From NCBI RefSeq assembly GCF_002564005.1, contig NZ_PDJG01000001.1:930001-994000 (forward strand): a stretch of DNA of 64,000 nt. The letters are read 5' to 3'. The notes under the pieces are model-generated. The model did no database searches and was not told where the DNA came from. It saw nothing but the letters and a program-made list of their open reading frames with translations. Position numbers and translations under genes: made by a program. The stretch is from Sanguibacter antarcticus (lineage in GTDB: Bacteria; Actinomycetota; Actinomycetes; Actinomycetales; Cellulomonadaceae). Of the stretch, positions 16,145 to 24,150 are shown in pieces. The first letter of the stretch is position 1. The number at the start of each line of letters is the position of its first letter.

Positions 16145-18184
16145 ATGACCCTAGTCACGGAACATCACCAGGATCGTCAACAGGATCAGAGGTCGGCTCC
16201 CCGAGTCGTGCGGGCCACCCACCGAGCCACCCCCGTGCCGGCCGCCCGTCGGGCCGAGACCGTGCCGGACACCCGTCGTGCCGAGCCGACCGAGGCTCCG
16301 CGTCGGGTTGAGCCCACCAGGTCTACCCGTCGTGCCGAGCCCACGGAGGCTCCGCGTCGGGTTGAGCCCACCAGGTCTACCCGTCGTGCCGAGCCGACCG
16401 AGGCTCCGCGTCGGGTTGAGCCCACCAGGTCTACCCGTCGTGCCGAGCCGACCGAGGCTCCGCGTCGGGTTGAGCCCACCAGGTCTACCCGTCGTGCCGA
16501 GCCGACCGAGGCTCCGCGTCGGGTTGAGCCCACCAGGTCTACCCGTCGTGCCGAGCCCACGGAGGCTCCGCGTCGGGTTGAGCCTGCTCGGACTTCTCGT
16601 CTGGCTGAGCCGGTGGAGGCTCCGCGTCGGGTTGAGCCTGCTCGGACTTCTCGTCTGGCTGAGCCGGTGGAGGCTCCGCGTCGGGTTGAGCCTGCTCGGA
16701 CTTCTCGTCTGGCTGAGCCGGTGGAGGCTCCGCGTCGGGTTGAGCCTGCTCGGACTTCTCGTCTGGCTGAGCCGGTGGAGGCTCCGCGTCAGGTCGAGCC
16801 CGCTCGGACTACTCGTCTGGCTGAGCCGGCGCCGACCACCCGTCGAGCGGAGCGGTCGACGCGTCGACAGCGTTCCCAGGGTCGTGCGGTGGTGCACACG
16901 CTCCTCTTCGGTGGGGCGGTCGCCGTGCTCGCCTTCTGGTGGGTCGGCACACCCATCAGCCTCGGGGCGACCCCCGGTGTGGTGCTGATGTGCTTCGGTG
17001 AGCTCGCAGGCCTGCTGGGGTCGTACTTCGTGTGCTTGCAGCTGCTGCTCATCGGACGGGTGCCGTGGTTCGAGCGTGCCGTCGGGATGGACCGCCTGGT
17101 CGGGTGGCACCGTTCGCTCGGGACCGCGGTCGTGCTCCTCGTCGTGACCCATGTGCTGCTCATGATCGTCGGGGGAGCGATGATCGACCGCCTCACGCTG
17201 TGGTCAGAGGTGCTCATGACCCTCGCGACGATCCCCGACATGGTCTCGGCCCTCGTCGGGACGGCGATCTTCCTCGTCGTCGGGACGTCGAGCGCGCGGC
17301 TGGCGCGAAAGCACCTGTCCTACGAGGTCTGGTTCATGCTCCACCTCTCCATCTACGTCGGGATCTTCCTCACCTTTGCGCACCAGATCACTGCTGGCAC
17401 CCACTTCGTCGGCTCGCTTCTCGCCCAGGTCGTCTGGATCGCCCTCTACGTGGGCACGGCATCGTCGCTGCTCATGTGGCGGGTGGTGCTCCCTCTGGTC
17501 AGGCACCAGCAGACGACGTTCCGGGTGGAGCAGGTGGTCCCGGAAGGTGCGGGGATGGTGAGCGTGTGGATGCGGGGTGCCGGGCTCGAGCGTCTCTCGG
17601 CGCAGGGGGGCCAGTTCGTCCTCGTCCGGTTCCTCACCCGCGGCCACCGGTGGACCTCTCACCCCTACTCGCTCTCGACGGTCCCGACCTCCAACATGCT
17701 GCGGGTGACCATTGCTGCTCTCGGCGACCACTCGTCCGCGACCGCACACATCAAGCCGGGCACACGGGTTCTCGTCGAAGGTCCCTTCGGCAGGTTTACC
17801 GCCGAACGGTCGACGTCCTCCGGCGCGCTGCTCATCGCGGGCGGAGCCGGTATCGGACCGATCCGGTCGATCTCTGAGGACCTTTTGCGCCGGGGTCAAG
17901 ACGTCGTCGTGCTGCACCGCTCGCAGACCGCAGACGGTCTGGCGCTGAGCAGCGAGCTCATGGACGTCGAGAACCTGCGCTACGAGCCTCTGCCTGGGCG
18001 GCGCGCCGAGCTCGGGTACGACCCGCTCGCGCCCCACAGCATCTTGAGCCTCGTCCCCGACGTCGCGGAACGTGATGTCTTCGTCTGTGCGTCGGAGAGC
18101 CTCATGGAGGCTGTGGTGATCTCGCTGCGGAGCCTCGGCGTCCCCCGCAACGCCATCCATTACGAAGAGCTGAGCATGTCATGA
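16145..18184 (+). CDS. Ferric-reductase-like transmembrane NAD(P)H/FAD oxidoreductase, copy 2, with repeat-expanded N-terminus
   Basis: A 679-residue paralogue of the copy-1 oxidoreductase, about 210 residues longer because of an N-terminal insertion. Residues 43-222 are ten 18-residue repeats (TRRAEPTEAPRRVEPTRS, later SRLAEPVEAPRRVEPART), rich in Arg, Glu and Pro and probably disordered. The rest is closely similar to copy 1: a six-helix domain with GWHRSLGTAVVLLVVTHV, HPYSLSTVP for FAD, and LLIAGGAGIGPIRSI for NAD(P). One visible loss is in the last NAD(P) motif, where copy 1 VCGPEGL reads VCASESL, removing the CG-P signature typical of ferredoxin-reductase-like domains. The FMN-binding gene overlaps by ATGA. 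Confidence 0.86.
   Translation: MTLVTEHHQDRQQDQRSAPRVVRATHRATPVPAARRAETVPDTRRAEPTEAPRRVEPTRSTRRAEPTEAPRRVEPTRSTRRAEPTEAPRRVEPTRSTRRAEPTEAPRRVEPTRSTRRAEPTEAPRRVEPTRSTRRAEPTEAPRRVEPARTSRLAEPVEAPRRVEPARTSRLAEPVEAPRRVEPARTSRLAEPVEAPRRVEPARTSRLAEPVEAPRQVEPARTTRLAEPAPTTRRAERSTRRQRSQGRAVVHTLLFGGAVAVLAFWWVGTPISLGATPGVVLMCFGELAGLLGSYFVCLQLLLIGRVPWFERAVGMDRLVGWHRSLGTAVVLLVVTHVLLMIVGGAMIDRLTLWSEVLMTLATIPDMVSALVGTAIFLVVGTSSARLARKHLSYEVWFMLHLSIYVGIFLTFAHQITAGTHFVGSLLAQVVWIALYVGTASSLLMWRVVLPLVRHQQTTFRVEQVVPEGAGMVSVWMRGAGLERLSAQGGQFVLVRFLTRGHRWTSHPYSLSTVPTSNMLRVTIAALGDHSSATAHIKPGTRVLVEGPFGRFTAERSTSSGALLIAGGAGIGPIRSISEDLLRRGQDVVVLHRSQTADGLALSSELMDVENLRYEPLPGRRAELGYDPLAPHSILSLVPDVAERDVFVCASESLMEAVVISLRSLGVPRNAIHYEELSMS
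16271..16810 (+). repeat. Ten 54-bp tandem coding repeats
   Basis: Ten consecutive units of exactly 54 bp, plus a decayed eleventh to about 16864. Units 1-5 are one type (ACCCGTCGTGCCGAGCC...), unit 6 is a hybrid, and units 7-10 a second type (TCTCGTCTGGCTGAGCC...). Units within a type are nearly identical, pointing to recent expansion. The period is a multiple of three, so the frame is kept, and the opposite strand also stays open as a by-product. Confidence 0.97.
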
Positions 18185-18678
18185 GCGGATCGAGCTGGCG
18201 GGGAACGCTCATCTTCACCGGGTCGATCGCGGCGCTCGGGGCTCTGGTCGTCGCCCGCTTCGGCCTCGTGGAAGAGTCTGAGGAGGCTGCGCCGACAAGC
18301 ATGTCCGAGGACACGTCCTCGGCCGTGTCGGCGTCGACAGACTCGTCGACGGAGGCGAACCCGTCGGAGGTCAGCGCACCGGCCGACGGAGCGGCCACGT
18401 CGGGCGCGGTCACGGTCGCCGGATCGCTCGTCCAGACGCGGTACGGCCCTGTCCAGGTGTCCGTGACGTTCGACGGAGCCCAGATCGTCGATGTCCAAGA
18501 GCTCCAGTCGCCGTACGCGCGCGTGCCGAGCGCACAGACCTCTGAACGCGTCATGCCCATGCTGGCCCAAGAGGTGATCGATGCGCAGTCGGCGGAGATC
18601 GACGCGGTCTCGGGCGCGTCCTACACGTCCAAGGCGTACTGCGAGTCCGTCCAGGCGGCTATCGACCAGATGAGCTGA
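18181..18678 (+). CDS. Membrane-anchored FMN-binding (flavinylated) protein, copy 2
   Basis: A 165-residue paralogue of the copy-1 FMN-binding protein. It has one N-terminal membrane segment (about 8-28), a Ser/Thr/Glu-rich linker (about 32-78) and an FMN-binding domain. The flavinylation motif is DAVSGASYTSKAY, making T149 the predicted FMN acceptor. The stretch VQTRYGPVQVSVTFDGAQIV is almost unchanged from copy 1, while the linker differs in sequence and is shorter. The start overlaps the oxidoreductase stop (ATGA), and apbE copy 2 follows one base after its stop. Confidence 0.86.
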   Translation: MSGSSWRGTLIFTGSIAALGALVVARFGLVEESEEAAPTSMSEDTSSAVSASTDSSTEANPSEVSAPADGAATSGAVTVAGSLVQTRYGPVQVSVTFDGAQIVDVQELQSPYARVPSAQTSERVMPMLAQEVIDAQSAEIDAVSGASYTSKAYCESVQAAIDQMS

Positions 18679-18679
18679 G

Positions 18680-19426
18680 GTGCGCCGGACGGAAGAAGTC
18701 ATGGGTATCCCCATGTCGATCGACGTGCGTGCAGGGCGTGCTGGCTGCGAGGCAGAAGGAGAAGCAGCGGCAGCAGCTGCGGTGGAGGCGGCTTTTGCTG
18801 TTCTGCGGTCGGCCGACATTCGCTTCAGCCCGTTCCGCGTCGACAGCGAGCTGTGTCGGTTTGCGCGGTCTGAGACGGTTGCGTCGGCTGACCTGGTCGA
18901 GATTCTTGCGATCGGGGAGCGGGCGAGGGTTGCGAGCGGGGGCGCTTTCAGCGTCCGGGCTCCGGATGGTTCGCTCGACACGAACGGGGTCGTCAAGGGG
19001 TGGGCGGCGCAGCGTGCAGCTGAGACGTTGCGGGAGCACGGGGTGACGAGCTTCTGCCTCAATGCGGGTGGCGACGTCGTGACCGGGGGTGAGCCAGAGC
19101 CGGGGCGTGGGTGGCGCACGGGTGTGCGTGATCCGTGGGATCCGCGGCGGATGCTCGCGGTCGTCGAGCAGCGTGACGGGGCGGTCGCGACGTCGGGCAC
19201 CTACGAGCGGGGTGCGCACGTGTGGGACGGCCGGACGGGGGAGAGGTCGTTGCCGCTCGTGGCTGCGACGGTCGTCGCCGGCGATCTCACCACGGCGGAC
19301 GTCCTGGCGACGTGCGTCCTCGTCCTCGGTCCGCAGTCCCTCGGGTGGGCGGTCGAGCAGGGGGCGCGTCAGGCGTTCGCCGTCCTGCCCGACGGGCGGA
19401 TCGTCACCGCGGCCGAGGGCCAGTAG
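18680..19426 (+). CDS. apbE: FAD:protein FMN transferase (ApbE family), copy 2
   Basis: A 248-residue ApbE paralogue with the same motifs as copy 1: MGIPMSIDVR, SLDTNGVVKGWAAQRAAE, LNAGGDVV, VATSGTYERG and TTADVLATCVLVLG. GTG 18680 starts one base after the FMN-binding gene; ATG 18701 is the alternative. The C-terminal 80 or so residues differ from copy 1 at about one position before the very end, and the DNA there is nearly identical, whereas the N-terminal half is clearly diverged and has an Ala-rich insertion (EAEGEAAAAAA). That patchwork suggests gene conversion. It should flavinylate T149 of the preceding protein. Confidence 0.88.
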   Translation: MRRTEEVMGIPMSIDVRAGRAGCEAEGEAAAAAAVEAAFAVLRSADIRFSPFRVDSELCRFARSETVASADLVEILAIGERARVASGGAFSVRAPDGSLDTNGVVKGWAAQRAAETLREHGVTSFCLNAGGDVVTGGEPEPGRGWRTGVRDPWDPRRMLAVVEQRDGAVATSGTYERGAHVWDGRTGERSLPLVAATVVAGDLTTADVLATCVLVLGPQSLGWAVEQGARQAFAVLPDGRIVTAAEGQ

Positions 19427-19518
19427 GCACCGAGCCGCGAGTCGTCCTCGACCAGGTGGATGCACGCGCCTCGCTCCCGTCGTACCGTGGGCAGTCCCCA
19501 CCTCTCATCGGAGACGCC

Positions 19519-20370
19519 ATGCCCACCGAACACGTTCTCCCAGCGACCGGTCCGGCAAAGGTCCGTACCCGGCCGGTGCGCATCGGCGTCCAGATCGCCC
19601 CGCAGCACGCTTCTTACGAGACGATCCGCGAGACGGCAGCGGCTCTGGAAGATCTTGGCGTCGACGTCCTGTTCAACTGGGACCACTTCTTCCCTCTGAG
19701 CGGTGCACCCGACGGGCTCCACTTCGAGTCCTGGACCATGCTTGCCGCACTCGCGGAGCAGACCGCTCGCGTCGAGCTCGGTGCGCTGGTCAACTGCAAC
19801 AGCTACCGCAACGCCAACCTCCAGGCAGACATGGCCCGCACCATCGACCACATCAGCGCCAAGGGCGGCACCGGTCGTTTCATCTTCGGGACCGGATCCG
19901 GGTGGTTCGAGCGCGACTACGACGAGTACGGGTACGAGTTCGGCACCGTGGGCAGCCGGCTCGACGCGCTTGCCGTGGACATGCCGGTCATCGAAGACCG
20001 GTGGACACACCTCAACCCGGCACCTACGCGCAAGATTCCGGTCCTCATCGGCGGAGGAGGGGAGAAGAAGACGCTCCGGATCGTCGCGCAGCATGCCGAC
20101 ATCTGGCACAGCTTCAGCGACGCGGCCACGCTCGAGCGCAAGCTCGGGATCCTCGCCGAGCACGCGCGCACGGTAGGCCGCGACGTCGCGGAGATCGAGG
20201 TCTCCACCGAGATCGGCAGCCGCAGCGTCGCCGAGGTCGAGGAGCACCACGCGCTGGGGGCGACGCTCTTCACCATCGGGATCACCGGTCCGGACTACGA
20301 CGTCTCGCACGTCGCCGACTGGTTGGCCTGGCGCGACGAGCGGAACGCGCAGGGGCCCCTGGCGTGGTGA
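19519..20370 (+). CDS. LLM-class F420-dependent oxidoreductase
   Basis: A 283-residue luciferase-like monooxygenase-fold protein. Family features seen: IGVQIAPQHASYETIRETA, VDVLFNWDHFFPLSG, a central FIFGTGSGWFERDYDEYG and IPVLIGGGGEKKTLRIVAQHAD. Actinobacterial members of this group are usually F420-dependent reductases or dehydrogenases; the substrate is not readable. ATG 19519 is used because the conserved barrel begins about 20 residues later; upstream sequence in frame is the apbE region read in another frame. The next gene overlaps by GTGA, so the pair is co-translated. Confidence 0.87.
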   Translation: MPTEHVLPATGPAKVRTRPVRIGVQIAPQHASYETIRETAAALEDLGVDVLFNWDHFFPLSGAPDGLHFESWTMLAALAEQTARVELGALVNCNSYRNANLQADMARTIDHISAKGGTGRFIFGTGSGWFERDYDEYGYEFGTVGSRLDALAVDMPVIEDRWTHLNPAPTRKIPVLIGGGGEKKTLRIVAQHADIWHSFSDAATLERKLGILAEHARTVGRDVAEIEVSTEIGSRSVAEVEEHHALGATLFTIGITGPDYDVSHVADWLAWRDERNAQGPLAW

Positions 20371-21050
20371 CTCCTGCCGGCGGTCCGACGACGGTCCGTG
20401 ACGTGACAGCCGAGCTGGCTGCGCTCGAGGACCCGAAGGTCCGGGCGGTCAACACTCGCCACGGAGACGACCACGGGGTCAACCTCGCCCAGCTGCGCGC
20501 GGTCGCCAAGCGACTCAGAGCGCAGCCCGAGCTCGCTGGCGAGCTGTGGGAGACAGGCGACACCGCAGCCCGGCTCGTCGCGCTGCTCGTCTGTCGCCCC
20601 ACGACGTTCAGCGCGATCGAGCTCGACGGCATGTTCCGCGAGGCCCGCGTCCCCAAGGTCCACGCCTGGCTCCTCAGCTACGTCGTCAAGAAGAGCGCGC
20701 ACGTCGAGGAGCTCCGCACCACATGGTTCGACGACCACGACCCCTTCGTCGCGGCGGCCGGGTGGGCGCTGACGAGCGACCGCGTGGTCCGAGCACCGGA
20801 CGGGCTCGACCTGTCCGCTCTCCTCGATCTCGTCGAGGACCAGATGAACGATGCTCCCGAACGTCTGCAGTGGGCCATGAACGAGTGCCTCGCCACCATC
20901 GGCATCCACCACCCCGGGCACCGTGCGCGGGCGATGAGCATCGGCCAGCGTCTCGGCGTCCTGAAGGACTACCCCACCCCGCGCGGCTGCACGTCCCCGT
21001 ACGCCCCGATCTGGATCACCGAGATGGTCCGCCGCCAGACGAGCCGGTAG
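20367..21050 (+). CDS. DNA alkylation repair protein (AlkD-like)
   Basis: A 227-residue all-helical protein of the DNA alkylation repair (PF08713) HEAT-like type. The segment GVNLAQLRAVAKRLRAQPELAGELWETGD and the later MNECLATIGIHHPGHRARA and LGVLKDYPTPRGCTSPYAP are typical of the actinobacterial branch. AlkD proteins are glycosylases that remove N-alkylated purines; whether this branch keeps that activity is not known to me. The GTG start lies within the end of the LLM gene (GTGA overlap). A convergent MFS gene follows after about 40 bases. Confidence 0.8.
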   Translation: MTPAGGPTTVRDVTAELAALEDPKVRAVNTRHGDDHGVNLAQLRAVAKRLRAQPELAGELWETGDTAARLVALLVCRPTTFSAIELDGMFREARVPKVHAWLLSYVVKKSAHVEELRTTWFDDHDPFVAAAGWALTSDRVVRAPDGLDLSALLDLVEDQMNDAPERLQWAMNECLATIGIHHPGHRARAMSIGQRLGVLKDYPTPRGCTSPYAPIWITEMVRRQTSR

Positions 21051-21092
21051 GCGCGCTGTGCGGGAAGACGCGTCCTGCTCGACGCGCTCCGC

Positions 21093-22322
21093 CTATGTAC
21101 CGACGCGGGTGTCGGTGACATAAGTGATCGTCCGCCGGTGCGTGAGACCGATGCTGACGGCCGCCACAGCGGCACCGAGCCCACCGACGACGATGGCCGC
21201 GGGAGCCCCCACGACCGCGGCGAGCAGACCGCCGCGCATGTTCCCGATCTCCGGACCTGCGACGCCGACAGCATGGTCGACTGCCGAGACCCGGCCACGC
21301 ATCTCGTCGGGCGTCACGAGCTGGACCAACCCACCGCGAGCGACGACGCCTACGGTGTCCGCCGCCCCCGCGCAGACGAGGAGACCCAGTGCCACGACCA
21401 ACGACGTGGACAGGCCACATCCCGCGAGGGCGCACCCCCAGACGACGGCGCACACGAGCTGCACCAGTCCCGGGCGACGCATCCGTGTCACCACGCCAGA
21501 CACGAGGCCCGCAGCGATGCCACCCAGGGCGATCGCCGAGAGAAACAGACCGAGGGTGCGTGGGTCGCCGTCGAAGCGCACAGCGTTGAGCATCGGAAAG
21601 ATCGCCACCGGCATCGAGAGCGTCGTCGTCGCCAGATCGGTGAGCAACGCGCCACGCAGGACCGGCTGGCGCCAGGGAAACGACCACCCGCCGCGGCGAA
21701 GCCCCGGGCCGGAGGTCCTCTCGGGTGGCAGACGCGGGAGACGAGACGCCGCGACGAACGCCACCGTCAGCATGATGACCTGAGTGGCGTACGCCGCAGG
21801 CAAGGACGCTGCGACTACCAGGCCGCCGACCGCGGGCCCGATGAGCATCGACGCCTGAAAGGCGATGTTCTGCAGCGCGAGACCAGCCAGCACCTCGTCG
21901 CGGGGGAGCAGCCGGACCGGGAGGGTGCGCCGAGCAGGTGCGCCGAGCGCCCCGGCGCCGGCGCTCGCCGAGAGCAGCGCGAGGACCGGCCACGGCGACG
22001 TGCTGCTCGACGCCGCCTGGGCTGCGAGCCCCAGGGCAGCGACGGCCTGCGCCAGAGTGCTCAGCTGCACGATCGTGCGGCGGTCGTACCGGTCCGCGAG
22101 GCTGCCGCCGACGAGAGCGAGGCCGAGGGTGGGCACGCCTTGAGCCAGACCGATGGCGCCGGTCCACACCGGGCTCTCGGTGAGGTCCCAGATCTGTGAC
22201 AGCGCGGCGAGCGCCGCGATCTGCCCCGCCAGGCTCGTCACGAGCGACGTGGCCCAGATCTCGCGGAAGGCCTGCGAGGTCCGCAGGGGACGGACGTCGG
22301 TGAGGTGTCCGCGCAGGCTCAC
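21093..22322 (-). CDS. MFS exporter (EntS-like)
   Basis: A 409-residue major facilitator with about 12 hydrophobic segments. The conserved loop after helix 2 reads GGSLADRYDRRTIVQLS, and the second half has a GRVSAVDHAVGVAGPEIGN segment seen in EntS/MFS_3 exporters. The substrate is unknown; related pumps export siderophores or drugs. GTG 22322 overlaps the MarR stop as GTGA, which fixes the start; a longer frame to 22463 is only an out-of-frame shadow of marR. It is the second gene of a marR-MFS operon, a common arrangement for a repressor and the pump it controls. Confidence 0.87.
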   Translation of the reverse strand: MSLRGHLTDVRPLRTSQAFREIWATSLVTSLAGQIAALAALSQIWDLTESPVWTGAIGLAQGVPTLGLALVGGSLADRYDRRTIVQLSTLAQAVAALGLAAQAASSSTSPWPVLALLSASAGAGALGAPARRTLPVRLLPRDEVLAGLALQNIAFQASMLIGPAVGGLVVAASLPAAYATQVIMLTVAFVAASRLPRLPPERTSGPGLRRGGWSFPWRQPVLRGALLTDLATTTLSMPVAIFPMLNAVRFDGDPRTLGLFLSAIALGGIAAGLVSGVVTRMRRPGLVQLVCAVVWGCALAGCGLSTSLVVALGLLVCAGAADTVGVVARGGLVQLVTPDEMRGRVSAVDHAVGVAGPEIGNMRGGLLAAVVGAPAAIVVGGLGAAVAAVSIGLTHRRTITYVTDTRVGT

Positions 22323-22801
22323 GGCTGGCGTCGTATCGCGTCGTCGAGCCTCTCGGCCATGGTGCGGTGATCGAACCTGCGGGTCAGGCCCTCGGTCAGA
22401 TGTGTCACGGCGCCGTCGAGCTCGTCGTCGAGACGCGCCACGACGGCGTCGGTCGCTCGCCACTCGGCCTCGAGGAGCGGGACGAGGGCCGTGGCGCGTT
22501 CCGTGAGCGCCACCACCTGGGTCCGTGCGTCAGGCCCGGGCTCCGCTGCGACGAGGTCGGCCTTCTTCATGGCGGTCACAGTCTGGCTCGTTGCGGAGTG
22601 CGTCGCTGCGAGCGAGCGAGCGAGGTCGGAGATCGTCATCGGCCCGTCGTGCGCCAGCCGGACGAGGGGGCGCACGAAGCGGGGCCGGATGCCGTCGGCT
22701 CCGTGGCGTGCGTAGAGCGCCTCGATCTGGGAGTTCATCTCGGTGAGGTGGGCGAAGAGAGCGTCCCACCGTCCTGGGGTGCGTGTCGGGTCGTCTGTCA
22801 C
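22319..22801 (-). CDS. MarR-family transcriptional regulator
   Basis: A 160-residue winged-helix regulator. The DNA-binding core reads LVRLAHDGPMTISDLARSLAATHSATSQTVTAMKKADLVAAEPGPDARTQ (shown across residues about 47-96), followed by the wing and a C-terminal dimer helix. It starts with GTG. A TAACAG/CTGTTA inverted repeat lies 10 bases before the start, the usual place for MarR autoregulation. The MFS exporter overlaps its stop codon. The ligand is likely a substrate of that exporter (inference). Confidence 0.87.
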   Translation of the reverse strand: MTDDPTRTPGRWDALFAHLTEMNSQIEALYARHGADGIRPRFVRPLVRLAHDGPMTISDLARSLAATHSATSQTVTAMKKADLVAAEPGPDARTQVVALTERATALVPLLEAEWRATDAVVARLDDELDGAVTHLTEGLTRRFDHRTMAERLDDAIRRQP

Positions 22802-22811
22802 GGCACGACTG

Positions 22812-22825
22812 TAACAGTGCTGTTA
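22812..22825. promoter_or_regulatory. Putative MarR operator
   Basis: TAACAGTGCTGTTA has perfect 6-bp arms around two bases, in an A/T-rich patch unlike the surrounding DNA, 10 bases upstream of the marR start. Confidence 0.55.
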
Positions 22826-22886
22826 TATCGAGTCCGCTGTGGCGTGTCCGCTCCGCTCCGCACCGGAGCGGCTGCGGGTGAGGGGC

Positions 22887-23906
22887 CTACGGGGCGGGCG
22901 GCGTGGTCGTCGACTCGCGCACGATGAGGTGGGTCGTGAGCTCGAGCCGCTGTGTGGCGAGCGGGGTGCCTTCGGCGAGCTGCAGGAGGACCTGGAGCGC
23001 GGTCGAGCCGATCTCGGCGAACGGTTGCCTCACGGTGGTCAGTCTCGGCGATGCGGAGGCGGCCTGGAGCGAGTCGTCGAATCCGACGACCGACAGCTCG
23101 TGGGGGATGGGGATGCCCCGCTTTCGGGCTGCCTCGAACACGCCGAGCGCTTCGAGGTCGTTCGCCGCGAAGATCGCGGTGGGCGGCTGGGGCAGGTCGA
23201 AGAGTCGTTCTGCCGCCCGCTCGCCGTCCTGGAACCGGAAGGCTCCGTGCTCTTCGTACTCGTCGACGGGCGTGATGTCGGCCTCGCGGATGGCGGCGTG
23301 GTAGCCGGCCAGCCGGGCGTGCGAGCACTCGCTCGCCGTGCCCTGGATGATCGCGATCCGGGTGTGCCCGAGGTCGATCAGGTGCTTGGTGGCGAGGTAC
23401 CCGCCCGTGAAGTTGTTGACACCGACGGACGGCAGCGCGTCCGCTGGGGAGTTGATCGGGTCGATGACGACGATCGGCACTCCTGCTCGGGAGAACTGCT
23501 CGCGCTGGTCCTCGGGGAGCTGTGAGGTGACCAGGATGATGCCTGAGTGCTGGGTGTCGGTGACGCGGGCCACCCACGTGGCTCCGTCGATCTCCCGTGG
23601 GGTGATCTTCACGATGACATCGACGTCCAACGGCTCGGCCGCCTTGAGCACCCCGCGCATCGTCGCGAGGTTGTTGGTCGACTCCATGGAGTCGAAGCAC
23701 AGCTCGATGACGCGCGGGAGGTCGCGGGGAGCCGTTCCGCGAGGCGAGTAGCCGTGCTCGTCGAGCAGGGCGAGGATCCGGGCGCGAGTCTTGGGGGCGA
23801 CGTCGGTGCGACCTTTGACCACCTTGGAGACGGTCGGCACGGACACTCCCGCTGCGCGTGCGACGTCGCTGAGCGTCGCTCGTCTCGTGCTCTGTGCTGC
23901 TGGCAT
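22887..23906 (-). CDS. LacI-family regulator of the xylo-oligosaccharide locus
   Basis: A 339-residue repressor. The N-terminal helix-turn-helix is RATLSDVARAAGVSVPTVSK with a hinge helix, followed by a periplasmic-binding-like sugar domain (about 65-335) with GYLATKHLIDLGHTRIAII and VVGFDDSLQAASASPRLTTV. ATG 23906 is chosen because GGGGAG lies upstream and the HTH starts 9 residues later. It diverges from the ABC importer, and a TTGCGCAA palindrome lies between the two. Its effector is probably a xylo-oligosaccharide or xylose-type sugar, judged only from the enzymes it neighbours. Confidence 0.9.
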   Translation of the reverse strand: MPAAQSTRRATLSDVARAAGVSVPTVSKVVKGRTDVAPKTRARILALLDEHGYSPRGTAPRDLPRVIELCFDSMESTNNLATMRGVLKAAEPLDVDVIVKITPREIDGATWVARVTDTQHSGIILVTSQLPEDQREQFSRAGVPIVVIDPINSPADALPSVGVNNFTGGYLATKHLIDLGHTRIAIIQGTASECSHARLAGYHAAIREADITPVDEYEEHGAFRFQDGERAAERLFDLPQPPTAIFAANDLEALGVFEAARKRGIPIPHELSVVGFDDSLQAASASPRLTTVRQPFAEIGSTALQVLLQLAEGTPLATQRLELTTHLIVRESTTTPPAP

Positions 23907-24062
23907 CCGTGCTCCCCTGGACGTGATCGGTGCGGTACTTCTCGGTCGAGTTCTCGGTCGCCCGTCGTTGCTCGATGCCTGGTGGTCGAGCGGGAACGTG
24001 TCTCCCGATGTGGTGGCACTCCTTGACGAGGTGCTTTCAGCCATCGTACAGTAAGCGAAAAC

Positions 24063-24070
24063 TTGCGCAA
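24063..24070. promoter_or_regulatory. Candidate LacI-type operator
   Basis: TTGCGCAA with a central CG, inside AACTTGCGCAATGTT, has the symmetry of LacI-family operators. It is in the divergent lacI/ABC intergenic space, 80 bases before the lipoprotein ATG. A TATATT at 24091-24096 flanked by TCGC and GCGA may be the -10 of the importer operon, so binding at the palindrome could block it. Confidence 0.45.
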
Positions 24071-24150
24071 TGTTGAACCGATTATCTCGCTATATTGCGA
24101 ATGATCGGCGGCGATGGGCGGGTCCCACAAGGATGTGAGGAGAAGCGAGC

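Noticed and set aside
16151-17152. 333-codon minus-strand frame across the 54-bp repeats
   Set aside because: The 54-bp period keeps all frames open. No start context or conserved domain; the plus-strand product is clear.
22323-22463. N-terminal extension of the MFS exporter
   Set aside because: It lies inside marR in another frame and is Arg-rich; the GTGA overlap gives a clear start at 22322.
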